Source: CAYFFV01 sp964342695 (GTDB taxonomy: Bacteria; Acidobacteriota; Vicinamibacteria; Vicinamibacterales; UBA8438). Taken from it: DNA of 64,000 bases. Each line of letters begins with the position of its first letter. The stretch's first letter is position 1. This document shows positions 25,602 to 33,297 of the stretch, piece after piece. Under the pieces are notes generated by a model. The model was not told where the DNA came from. It saw only the letters and a list, made by a program, of their open reading frames with translations, and did not search any database. Location of the stretch: positions 1 to 64,000 of the forward strand of contig CAYFFV010000009.1 in the NCBI GenBank assembly GCA_964342695.1, given 5' to 3'. The translations under genes were made by a program, and so were the position numbers.

Positions 25602-26711
25602 CTAAACCCGCATTGGCATAATAACGTAGGTATAATCAGCATCCGTCCCGCCTGCTGGTTTTAGAACCGCTTGACTCATTTCATCCTTAAACTCAAGTTG
25701 AACGGTTTCGACACCAGCAACACCAAGAAAATCCAATACATATTGGGCGTTAAAGCAGATATCAAGCGGATCGCCAGAGTACTCTACGGGTAGGGTTTCC
25801 GTTGCTTCACCAACTTCTGGACTACTTGAGGTTATATCGATTTTATTTGGTTCTATTTTTAATTTCACAGCACGAGAGCGCTCACTTGACAGCAGGGCTA
25901 CTCTTTTAATCGCGCTGGTGAGTTTATCCCTATCAAAATCGACTGTTTTATCGTTTCCTGTTGGTATCACTCGCTCATAAGCGGGAAATTGCGCATCTAT
26001 TACCCGTGAAATTAATTGTCGTCCGTCAACATTAAAAAAGAGATGGTTGTCTCCATTCTCATACTCAATATCGTCGTCCCCATCCCCTAAGAGTGTTTTT
26101 AGTTCCCAAAGTGTTTTTTTGGGAAGAATGGCTTTTACTTCATCTGTCTTTTTTCCTTTTAGTTTAACCATGACTCGTGCGAGGCGGTGACCATCTGTCG
26201 CAACCAAACTCATTGTGTCGCCGGTTAATATAAAAAGCGCACCATTTAAAAAATACCTTGTATCTTCCCCTGTGATGGCAAATTGTGTTTTTGTGACCAT
26301 CTCCCGAAAACCTTCTCGGGGAAGAGCTATTAAGTCTCCACTTCCGGCCTCTGGAAGTGTGGGAAAGTCGTCTCGGGGTAGGGTTTGTATCCGTGAGTCA
26401 AATTTATCAGCGGACACCTTTACTACACCTTTCGTTCCTTGTTTGATTTGAATATTGGTCTCAGGAAGAGCCCGAACAATTTCATATAGTTTCTTTGCCG
26501 GAATAGTAAGAGAACCTTCTTTCACGTCTGATGCAATACATTTACTCCTCAACCCAACTTCTAAGTCTGTTGCTAGTAAATTAACTTGTTTTTCCCCATT
26601 TGCTTCAACAAGGATGTTCGCTAAGATGGGTATTGTGTTTTTTCTTTCAATAATTCCTTGAAAGAGCTGCAACTCTCTTAAAAGATCTGTCCTTTTCGCG
26701 CTAAATTCCAT
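25602..26711 (-). CDS. dnaN: DNA polymerase III beta sliding clamp
   Basis: DnaN forms the ring-shaped processivity clamp of the replicative polymerase. The reading frame is open to 26846, but the family's N terminus begins at MEFSAKRTDLLRELQ, so the ATG at 26709-26711 is the start, giving 369 residues. Three clamp domains are recognisable by length and by segments such as FQGIIERKNTIPILANILVE, ATDGHRLARV and the C-terminal YVIMPMRV. An AGAGG ribosome site lies about 11 bases before the ATG, within a palindrome at 26723-26734. The upstream A/T-rich gap to dnaA is discussed separately. Confidence 0.97.
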   Translation of the reverse strand: MEFSAKRTDLLRELQLFQGIIERKNTIPILANILVEANGEKQVNLLATDLEVGLRSKCIASDVKEGSLTIPAKKLYEIVRALPETNIQIKQGTKGVVKVSADKFDSRIQTLPRDDFPTLPEAGSGDLIALPREGFREMVTKTQFAITGEDTRYFLNGALFILTGDTMSLVATDGHRLARVMVKLKGKKTDEVKAILPKKTLWELKTLLGDGDDDIEYENGDNHLFFNVDGRQLISRVIDAQFPAYERVIPTGNDKTVDFDRDKLTSAIKRVALLSSERSRAVKLKIEPNKIDITSSSPEVGEATETLPVEYSGDPLDICFNAQYVLDFLGVAGVETVQLEFKDEMSQAVLKPAGGTDADYTYVIMPMRV

Positions 26712-26722
26712 GTGGTTGATAA

Positions 26723-26734
26723 CCTCTATAGAGG
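26723..26734 (-). promoter_or_regulatory. Palindrome covering the dnaN ribosome-binding site
   Basis: CCTCTATAGAGG is a perfect 12-base palindrome ending 11 bases before the dnaN start codon on the minus strand. Its right arm (AGAGG) is the best Shine-Dalgarno match for dnaN. It could bind a dimeric regulator or form a weak hairpin that hides the ribosome site. TTATCAACC, close to a DnaA box, lies between the palindrome and the ATG. Confidence 0.4.
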
Positions 26735-26745
26735 GGCCTACAAGA

Positions 26746-26771
26746 TCAATTAATAAAATCTTATTAATTGA
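26746..26771. repeat. A/T-rich inverted repeat between dnaA and dnaN
   Basis: TCAATTAATAA (26746-26756) and TTATTAATTGA (26761-26771) are perfectly complementary around a 4-base AATC loop. No T-run follows on the minus strand, so it is a poor terminator. It may be part of the unwinding element of the origin or a protein site. Confidence 0.6.
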
Positions 26772-26983
26772 AATTAATAAATAAATTATAACAGGAATAT
26801 ATACTGTTTTGAAAGTAGAACGGTTTTTATAAATAATTGGAAACAAACCATTTAATCGGTTTTTTTTATGTTGATAAAACAGTAATGATTAGTTTTTTGC
26901 TGTGGGTGTTTTTAAGTCCACATGAAAAGCAAACCAGCGAATCTGTTGATTGTGTGTAAGAACAGGAAAAGGTTCTTGTTTTA

Positions 26984-28321
26984 TTATTGAAAAGCTTGGA
27001 GAAAACTGTTGATAAGGGTGTTGAAATCTCTATCTGCTTTGCACCGATCATTCACTTTTCTAATGGAGTGAATCACAGTGGAATGGTGTTTACCCCCAAA
27101 GCTTTTCCCTATTTGTGGTAACGAGGCGTTAGTTAAAGATTTTGATAAGAACATAGCGATCTGCCTTGGAAGAGTAACAGTTTTTGAGTTGTTTCTTGAT
27201 TTTAGATCACTGATTTTTAATTTATAGTGATTCGCTATAAATTTTTGAACGTTCTCGATTGTAATTGGTTGATCATCCCGTTCGAGCAGATCGTGGAGAA
27301 CTTCTTCTGCTAAGGAAAGAGAAATTTCAGATCCTGTAAGTGATGCATAAGCAAGAAGACGAATCAAAGAACCTTCAAGTTCCCTAATATTTGATTTAAT
27401 CCGACCAGCAATATAGAGCGCGACGTTATTTGCGAGAGGAACGGCCTCCGCCTCAGCTTTCTTTTTAAGGATGGCTACCTTTGTTTCGAGATCTGGGGGT
27501 TGTATGTCCGCAATTAATCCCCATTCAAAACGGGATCTTAGCCGTTCCTCTAAGGCAGGAATTTCATGAGGGGGGCAGTCGCTACTTATAATAATTTGTT
27601 TTTGGGCGTCGTAAAGCGAATTAAACGTATGAAAAAACTCTGTCTGGGTTCCTTCTTTTCCAGCGAGAAACTGTACGTCATCAACAAGAAGGATGTCCAT
27701 GCTCCGATACCGTTCTCTAAAATCGAGAATACGATCGTAGCGAACCGCATTAATCATTTCATTCATAAATCGTTCAGAAGAAATGTATGTTAATTTAAGA
27801 TTTGGAGATTGTTCCAGTAAGTACTGGCCAATAGCGTGCATGAGGTGGGTTTTTCCAAGACCGACCCCACCATATAAAAACAGCGGGTTGTAGGAGCGAG
27901 AAGGAGCTTCTGCGACAGCGAGTGAAGCTGCGTGGGCGAATTGATTTGAGGGTCCGACGACGAACCGATCAAACGTATACCTGGCACTTAATCCTCGTTG
28001 TTGCGATGGAGAGTTGGCGATTTCAGAGACAGGAGGAGGCGGAAGGGTTTTCTCTTTAACCGGTTTAACAATCTTAATTTCTTCCCCTGTTTTAAAGGTT
28101 ATTTTTACTTCTTGTTGATTAATTTCGTTCAAAGATTCTTGGATAATTCCCGCGTAATGCTTGTTAAGCCAATCCCTAAATAGCGTGTTTGGAACACGGA
28201 TCGTTACTACTGGACCATTTTTATCAACAAACGAAGTCGGTTTAAACCAAGTGTAGTAACTGTGACGGTTTATTTTACCCTCGATGCGAGTAAGGACTGA
28301 ACCCCAAATATCTTCTTGCAT
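26984..28321 (-). CDS. dnaA: Chromosomal replication initiator protein
   Basis: DnaA is the AAA+ ATPase that binds DnaA boxes and opens oriC. Of its 445 residues, an N-terminal domain (1-75) contacts DnaB, and a linker is followed by the AAA+ domain starting near YTFDRFVVGPSNQFAH. Walker A is GGVGLGKT (151-158) and Walker B is LLVDDVQFLAGKE. The C-terminal domain IV has LPRQIAMFLSKSLTNASLP and the DNA-binding signature FGGKHHSTVIHSI. It is transcribed leftwards from the origin gap and heads dnaN, gyrB and gyrA. Confidence 0.98.
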   Translation of the reverse strand: MQEDIWGSVLTRIEGKINRHSYYTWFKPTSFVDKNGPVVTIRVPNTLFRDWLNKHYAGIIQESLNEINQQEVKITFKTGEEIKIVKPVKEKTLPPPPVSEIANSPSQQRGLSARYTFDRFVVGPSNQFAHAASLAVAEAPSRSYNPLFLYGGVGLGKTHLMHAIGQYLLEQSPNLKLTYISSERFMNEMINAVRYDRILDFRERYRSMDILLVDDVQFLAGKEGTQTEFFHTFNSLYDAQKQIIISSDCPPHEIPALEERLRSRFEWGLIADIQPPDLETKVAILKKKAEAEAVPLANNVALYIAGRIKSNIRELEGSLIRLLAYASLTGSEISLSLAEEVLHDLLERDDQPITIENVQKFIANHYKLKISDLKSRNNSKTVTLPRQIAMFLSKSLTNASLPQIGKSFGGKHHSTVIHSIRKVNDRCKADRDFNTLINSFLQAFQ

Positions 28322-28758
28322 GCTTAACCCAAACCAAAGGTTCTCAAACTGTTGGTTTATTCAAAAACTGTTAAACCAGTAAGAGCCTTTTCCCTAGCCA
28401 AAAGGAGTAATTCTCATGGAGCCATCCAAAGTTTTGTTTTGATTCCCTAATTTATTCCCATAAATTACAGAGACGGTAACCCCACCGCACAAAATAAAAT
28501 TTCCACAACTTTTTCCACAGTTGTGGAAAACTGCTTAGAAAATTCATGTGCAGAGCCGCGAAATGTACCACAAACGGCTATTGGCCGCAATAAATTAAGC
28601 TCGAATCGATTTTTTGTGAAAAAACGTAAATTAGCTATGTAACTTTTTGGTAAACCAACTTCAAGCGTTGACACCATCAAGACGCGTTTACTACTATCTC
28701 AAGCTCGGCTTTTAAAAATAAACCACCGACGTAGAGCTCGGTGTGGAGCCAAAAAACA
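28322..28758. other. Candidate oriC with DnaA-box cluster (dnaA-rpmH gap)
   Basis: The 437-base gap separates leftward dnaA from rightward rpmH, where gene orientation switches. At 28499-28530 there are three DnaA-box matches: ATTTCCACA (28499-28507, one mismatch), TTTTCCACA (28511-28519) and its inverse TGTGGAAAA (28522-28530). The last two form a perfect inverted pair two bases apart. All fit the box consensus TTWTNCACA. The flanking gene order (gyrA, gyrB, dnaN, dnaA | rpmH, rnpA, yidD, yidC, jag, mnmE, mnmG, rsmG, parA, parB) is the conserved bacterial origin arrangement. No protein gene was found in the gap. Confidence 0.8.
28668..28697 (+). promoter_or_regulatory. Likely rpmH promoter
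   Basis: TTGACA (28668-28673), a perfect -35 element, is followed after 18 bases by TACTAT (28692-28697), a fair -10 element. The predicted transcript would begin near 28704, about 55 bases before the rpmH ATG, and could serve the whole rpmH-rnpA-yidD-yidC series. Confidence 0.6.
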
Positions 28759-28896
28759 ATGAAACGCACGTATCAACCCAATCGTCGGCGTCGGAAGCGC
28801 ACTCATGGTTTCTTGACGCGAATGAGTACAAAAAACGGTCGACTAGTGATTAAGCGTCGGAGAGCCAAGGGTCGTAGTCGTCTTGCTGTGTCGTAA
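28759..28896 (+). CDS. rpmH: 50S ribosomal protein L34
   Basis: A 45-residue, very basic protein beginning MKRTYQPNRRRRKRTHGF and continuing with LTRMSTKNGRLVIKRRR and AKGRSRLAVS. This is the near-invariant L34 sequence. L34 is a component of the large ribosomal subunit. It is placed first in the rightward origin series, with the RNase P protein gene directly after, as in most bacteria. The typical TKNGR segment and full length leave no doubt despite the small size. Confidence 0.98.
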   Translation: MKRTYQPNRRRRKRTHGFLTRMSTKNGRLVIKRRRAKGRSRLAVS

Positions 28897-28933
28897 GATA
28901 CTGTAAAAAAAAGACTTGTTGGATTATCGAAGA

Positions 28934-29266
28934 ATGCTGGTCCGCAGCGAACGGATTCGTCGGAGACCTGAATTTTTGAAGGTTCAGCGTTCTGGCGCTC
29001 AAGTTCGTGGTCGCTACCTAACCTTGTTTGCTCTCAAGAACCACACACTAGTGGCTCGTATGGGTGTGGTTGCTACCCGTAAATTAGGAAAGGCAACTTG
29101 TCGGAATAAGGCTAAACGTCTCGCTCGTGAACTCTTCAGACTCAACGCAAGACCGAGCGGTTTTGATTTGGTGGTTATGCCGAGACGAGGTTTTATAGAT
29201 GCGGCTTTTGTTGATGTGGAAAAGGACTACAGGGCACTTCTGTCGCGAATAAAAGAACAGAAATGA
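28934..29266 (+). CDS. rnpA: Ribonuclease P protein component
   Basis: RnpA binds the RNase P RNA and helps mature tRNA 5' ends. The RNR signature is visible as CRNKAKRLARELFR, and the central strand as LVARMGVVATRKLGKAT. The start is taken at the ATG 28934 (110 residues, MLVRSERIRRRPEF). A TTG six codons earlier (28916) would add MLDYRR and is a possible alternative. Its stop overlaps the yidD start by four bases, so the two are translationally coupled. Confidence 0.95.
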   Translation: MLVRSERIRRRPEFLKVQRSGAQVRGRYLTLFALKNHTLVARMGVVATRKLGKATCRNKAKRLARELFRLNARPSGFDLVVMPRRGFIDAAFVDVEKDYRALLSRIKEQK

Positions 29267-29532
29267 TTAGAATCTGGTTTTCTCAACTTCTCACACGCGC
29301 TGTGATGGCCTTTATTTACGTTTATAAGGTGACGCTGTCTCCCATTTTTGCGGGTTCTTGTCGATTTGTACCCTCCTGTTCTGCATACGCTCTTGAAGCG
29401 GTAGAAAAACACGGGGCTTTTATGGGTTCTTGGTTGGCGATCAAGCGTCTTTTTCGATGCCACCCCTTTTGTGCTGGGGGCCTTGATCAGGTACCTACAG
29501 TTCCCGAGTCTCCGGTCGTCCCCAAAAGGTAA
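29263..29532 (+). CDS. yidD: Membrane protein insertion efficiency factor YidD
   Basis: An 89-residue protein with the YidD signature FVPSCSAYALEAVEKHGAF and the ending RLFRCHPFCAGGLDQVP. It is a small inner-membrane-associated protein that assists YidC-dependent insertion. It sits between rnpA and yidC as in most bacteria, overlapping rnpA by four bases and lying nine bases before yidC. Confidence 0.96.
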   Translation: MIRIWFSQLLTRAVMAFIYVYKVTLSPIFAGSCRFVPSCSAYALEAVEKHGAFMGSWLAIKRLFRCHPFCAGGLDQVPTVPESPVVPKR

Positions 29533-29541
29533 ATTTTATCT

Positions 29542-31362
29542 ATGGATCAGCGCAGGATTCTCGTCGCGATGTTCTTGTCAATGTTGGTAATAACAGCTTG
29601 GCAATACTTTTTTGTTCCACCACCGAACCAAGTCCAGCCAGTTACTACTGAAAAAATAGGCCTTCCAGAGGATTTGCCGTCAGAGTCGTCTTCGACAACA
29701 CCCCCACCGGCCGAAGCATTCGGTAGGATGGCGTCCACCGTTGATCCAGTTTCTCCGGTTCGTTCGGTTGTTGACATTGCGACGTCCGATCCGGTCGTCA
29801 GTGATACCGAGGAACGCGAAGTGTTGGTTGAAAGCGATTTGTTTAGGGCAGTTTTTTCCAATCGTGGAGCGGAATTGATTAGTTGGCAGCTGAAGGCTCA
29901 CCGGGAAGATGATGTCCTAATTGATTTGGTGCCTCGCGATCTTCCGCTTGACGAACCACGAGCTTTTGGCATTGCTTTTTTTGATCAACCAGACCTGACT
30001 CAGATTGCGAAAGAAGCTCTATTTAAAGCTAATATCACCCAACTTAAATTACAGGATCGCGCCGAAACCGTGGTGTTTGATTACGAAGACGCCAACGGAC
30101 TCAGGTTACGGAAGACTTTTTTATTTAATCCATCGATTAGTCCCTATGTCGTCACAGTGTCGGTAGAAGCCCACCAGGGACAACAAACATTGAAGCCCAT
30201 TCTTCGATGGGGTCCCGCGCTCGGAGGGGTCGAGCGTTCCAGTGGAGGAATTAGTTACAAAGAGGGACCGCGAGGCATTCTGTACGGTCGTGTATTAGAG
30301 GCTGGGATTTTCCAAGAAACGGACATGACTCGTCCAGATAGAAGCGATATAGACGAACAGTCCACCTATGAAGGCCAGATGTTATATGCCGGTGTTGACA
30401 ACCATTATTTTTTGGCAGCAGCCCTGCCGGCATCACGCTTGGGCACTATCGATTATCGGAATGTCTCACTACCAAACCCAGATTTGGACGACCGAGCTTT
30501 GCTCGCTTTTGATCTAGCGTTGGAAGATGGGATAGACGAACTGGCCTTTTACTTGGGACCCAAGGAATTTAACGTTCTTGAAAGCGCCGGAAATTCTCTA
30601 CAACTCGCAATTGATTTTGGATTTTTCGCCGCATTAATTGTTCCGTTACACCGTTCCCTAACATGGGTTTATGAAACTGTAGGTAATTGGGGTATTGCGA
30701 TTATTTTGTTAACTATAGTCATCAATCTAATTATGTTTCCGCTTCGGCATAAGAGTGTGATGTCCATGCGGAAAATGCAGGAACTACAACCCCAAATGAA
30801 AGCGATTCAGGATCGTTACAAGCATCTCAAAGCGACTGATCCAGAAAAACAGAAGATGAATAAGGAAGTAATGGCGCTGTATACGGAAAAGGGAGTGAAC
30901 CCCATTTCTGGCTGTTTACCGATGCTTCTAACCATGCCTGTTTTGTTTGCCTTCTACCGTTTACTTTCGTTGTCAATTGAAATGCGAGGTGCTCCATTTC
31001 TAGGATGGATAACAGATCTTTCTGCGCAAGATCCCTATTATGTAACACCAATTGTGATGGGTGCGAGCATGGTCCTACAGCAACGCCTGACCCCCTCCCA
31101 AGCTGAACCCATGCAGCAGAAAATTATGATGCTGATGCCTGTCATTTTTACCTTTATGTTCCTCAGCGCGCCTAGCGGATTAGTGATTTATTGGCTCACA
31201 AGTAATCTTTGGGGTATTGGGCAGCAGTTGATAACGTATCAGCTCACGGGTCCACTCAAGACCAGTGCAGTCAGACCTCCTGCGGAGGGACGAGCCAAGA
31301 AAAGCGACCGCAAAAGAAAAGGCGAAAAAAAAATTAAGAACGCAGCGATCGAACCAGAATAA
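29542..31362 (+). CDS. yidC: Membrane protein insertase YidC
   Basis: YidC inserts and folds inner-membrane proteins alone or with Sec. At 606 residues it is the long diderm form: an N-terminal helix (VAMFLSMLVITAWQYFFV), a large periplasmic beta-domain (about 60-360), then the conserved core starting WGIAIILLTIVINLIMFPLR. The core has the cytoplasmic hairpin MRKMQELQPQMKAIQDRY, the segment NPISGCLPMLLTMPVLFAFY, and later SGLVIYWLTSNLWGIGQQ. The C terminus is basic (KSDRKRKGEKKIKN). It is followed by khpB after 29 bases. Confidence 0.97.
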   Translation: MDQRRILVAMFLSMLVITAWQYFFVPPPNQVQPVTTEKIGLPEDLPSESSSTTPPPAEAFGRMASTVDPVSPVRSVVDIATSDPVVSDTEEREVLVESDLFRAVFSNRGAELISWQLKAHREDDVLIDLVPRDLPLDEPRAFGIAFFDQPDLTQIAKEALFKANITQLKLQDRAETVVFDYEDANGLRLRKTFLFNPSISPYVVTVSVEAHQGQQTLKPILRWGPALGGVERSSGGISYKEGPRGILYGRVLEAGIFQETDMTRPDRSDIDEQSTYEGQMLYAGVDNHYFLAAALPASRLGTIDYRNVSLPNPDLDDRALLAFDLALEDGIDELAFYLGPKEFNVLESAGNSLQLAIDFGFFAALIVPLHRSLTWVYETVGNWGIAIILLTIVINLIMFPLRHKSVMSMRKMQELQPQMKAIQDRYKHLKATDPEKQKMNKEVMALYTEKGVNPISGCLPMLLTMPVLFAFYRLLSLSIEMRGAPFLGWITDLSAQDPYYVTPIVMGASMVLQQRLTPSQAEPMQQKIMMLMPVIFTFMFLSAPSGLVIYWLTSNLWGIGQQLITYQLTGPLKTSAVRPPAEGRAKKSDRKRKGEKKIKNAAIEPE

Positions 31363-31391
31363 TTGAGCGAAGTGAAGAAAGAGAGGAAACC

Positions 31392-31856
31392 ATGGCCGAT
31401 GATCTAAATTCGGAGATGATCGAATTTGTAAGTTCGATCACGATTGCAATGGGTCTTGATGCTGACGTTTCCGTTGAATCAATCGAAGACGGTACACGCA
31501 TCGTCATAACAGGAGAAGGCAGCGATGTGTTTCTGCAGCGTAAAGCAGCAGGTTTGGATGCCCTCCAACATGTTGTGAATGCAATGTTTCGGCGCAAGCA
31601 TGAAGGGCAACACCTTGTGGTCGATTGTCTCGATTATCGAAAAGGGAAAGATACTGAGTTGGTCGAAAGTGCCAAACTTTTAGCCCAGCGAGCATGTGAA
31701 ACAGGAGAGCCGCAGGAAATAGGTCCCCTGAATCCATATGCTAGGAGAATAGTCCACCTTGCCATTGCCGAAGACCCTTCAGCGTCTTCTGAAAGTATCG
31801 GCGACGCGTTCATGAAAACGGTTGTCATTACATCGGATGAACCGGTAGGCGATTAA
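31392..31856 (+). CDS. khpB: KH/R3H RNA-binding protein (Jag/KhpB, short form)
   Basis: A 154-residue RNA-binding protein with a KH-type domain (about residues 15-85, with ALQHVVNAMFRRKHEGQH and LVVDCLDYRKGKD) and a C-terminal R3H domain with the R-x3-H motif in PYARRIVHLAIAED. The N-terminal Jag domain found in Firmicutes is absent, as in many Gram-negative members. It sits between yidC and mnmE, the usual place. Work in other bacteria links it to RNA binding and cell-division or envelope control. Confidence 0.92.
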   Translation: MADDLNSEMIEFVSSITIAMGLDADVSVESIEDGTRIVITGEGSDVFLQRKAAGLDALQHVVNAMFRRKHEGQHLVVDCLDYRKGKDTELVESAKLLAQRACETGEPQEIGPLNPYARRIVHLAIAEDPSASSESIGDAFMKTVVITSDEPVGD

Positions 31857-31904
31857 GAATAATCTTTCACCTCAGGGTTGTTGGTCCAAGGCGATTTATA
31901 AATC

Positions 31905-33275
31905 ATGTACTCGTCTGACGATACGATTGTAGCTATAGCGACTGGCCTCGGCCGCGGGGGAATCGGAGTGGTGCGTATTAGTGGGGTCAATGCTCTCGGA
32001 ATTGTGGACAGTATCATTGATTCAGAGAATGACCTGCAACCCCGATACGCGACGTTTGTGAAAGTAGTTAACAAACTAGATAAAACTCAGTTTCTAGATC
32101 AGTCACTTGCCACATATTTTCCCGGACCTTCGTCTTACACAGGCGAAGACGTGGTTGAACTAAGCTGTCATGGCAACCCTGTCATGCTCCAAGAAATTGT
32201 CCAGATTACCATTAGTGCCGGTGCCCGTTTGGCGGAACCGGGTGAATTTACGCTACGGGCTTTTCTTAACGGTCGTCTGGACTTAATCCAAGCTGAAGCC
32301 GTCTCTGATCTTGTAAATGCGGTTACTCCTTTGCAAGCACGCATTGCCTTCGATCAGTTGGAGGGCACGACAACTAGCGCAATAAAAGAAATCGATGAAA
32401 ATCTCTTTGATTTAATAGCTCGGCTTGAGGCATCTATTGATTTTCCCGAGGAAGACTACCATTTTGTGGGTTCGAATACGGTGGCATCACAAGTTCGAAA
32501 TCTGCTCGTTCAGACAGGCCGGTTACTCGACAATTCCACAAGAGGTCGGCTAATACGAGAAGGGTGTCAAGTGGTCATTTTGGGGAAACCCAATGTTGGT
32601 AAGTCGACTTTGTTTAATCGCTTCGTTGGTGTGTCGCGAGCAATCGTGACAGATATTCCAGGCACGACACGCGATTTATTAACAGAAAAAATTGAGGTTG
32701 ATGGAATTCCGATTACGTTGGTTGACACAGCCGGCATTAGGGAAACCTCAAACGCCATAGAGCTCGAAGGTGTCAACCGTGCGCGAGGAGCTTTAAGCGT
32801 GGCGGGAGCAGTCATACTCGTTCTGGATGCCTCAAGGAGACTGGAAGAACAGGATTTAGTGCTTCTCGAGGAAACCCCAGAAAAAAATAGAATTGTTGTT
32901 ATCAACAAGAACGATTTACAACGAAAATGGCAGGCAAAAGATCTCGGAGATGTTAGTAATGTTATTAACATCTCTCTCCACGAAGAAACAGATTTTAGTA
33001 TTCTTCGGTCGGCTCTTACGGCAATGTTGGTCGGGGGATCTGAAGAAATCTTGCGCGACACGCCTATGTTGTCAAATCTCAGACATATTGGTTTGGTAGA
33101 GCGTGCAGAGACAGCATTGAGACGTGCAGAAAAGGCTGCTGAAGACGCCCGACCGGAAGAATTAGTATTAGCGGATCTACAAGAAGCGCTTGAAACAATG
33201 GAAGAGGTAACAGGAAAGCGTACCGCTGATGATCTCCTAAATAAAATCTTTACAGAATTTTGTATTGGAAAATAA
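31905..33275 (+). CDS. mnmE: tRNA modification GTPase MnmE
   Basis: MnmE with MnmG installs the aminomethyl-type modification at uridine 34 of certain tRNAs. The N-terminal folate-binding domain starts DTIVAIATGLGRGGIGVVRI. A G domain is inserted in the helical domain, with G1 GKPNVGKST, G3 DTAG and G4 NKND. The protein ends CIGK, the conserved catalytic C-terminal motif. The length is 456 residues. Its stop falls 22 bases before the likely mnmG start, so partner genes are adjacent. Confidence 0.97.
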   Translation: MYSSDDTIVAIATGLGRGGIGVVRISGVNALGIVDSIIDSENDLQPRYATFVKVVNKLDKTQFLDQSLATYFPGPSSYTGEDVVELSCHGNPVMLQEIVQITISAGARLAEPGEFTLRAFLNGRLDLIQAEAVSDLVNAVTPLQARIAFDQLEGTTTSAIKEIDENLFDLIARLEASIDFPEEDYHFVGSNTVASQVRNLLVQTGRLLDNSTRGRLIREGCQVVILGKPNVGKSTLFNRFVGVSRAIVTDIPGTTRDLLTEKIEVDGIPITLVDTAGIRETSNAIELEGVNRARGALSVAGAVILVLDASRRLEEQDLVLLEETPEKNRIVVINKNDLQRKWQAKDLGDVSNVINISLHEETDFSILRSALTAMLVGGSEEILRDTPMLSNLRHIGLVERAETALRRAEKAAEDARPEELVLADLQEALETMEEVTGKRTADDLLNKIFTEFCIGK

Positions 33276-33297
33276 GGGAATTAGAATTCAGTCCGAG

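Larger units (their letters stand above)
26712..26983. other. A/T-rich dnaA-dnaN gap, candidate DNA unwinding region
   Basis: These 272 bases hold no convincing gene. They are strongly A/T-rich around 26745-26860. A one-mismatch DnaA box (minus strand TTATCAACA) lies at 26869-26877, and another identical copy lies at 27007-27015 just inside the dnaA 3' end. A further near-box (TTACACACA on the minus strand) falls around 26952. In B. subtilis-type bipartite origins the unwinding element lies in exactly this gap. The assignment is an inference from position, composition and boxes. Confidence 0.5.

Noticed and set aside
26712..26846. N-terminal extension of DnaN by 45 residues
   Set aside because: The extra residues (MFPIIYKNRSTFKTVYIPV and on) are hydrophobic, come from A/T-rich non-coding DNA, and the normal clamp N terminus starts at 26711 with a ribosome site.
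28416..28442. Eight-codon frame with a good ribosome site (AAAGGAG) in the origin gap
   Set aside because: Far too short and without support. The purine-rich stretch may be chance.
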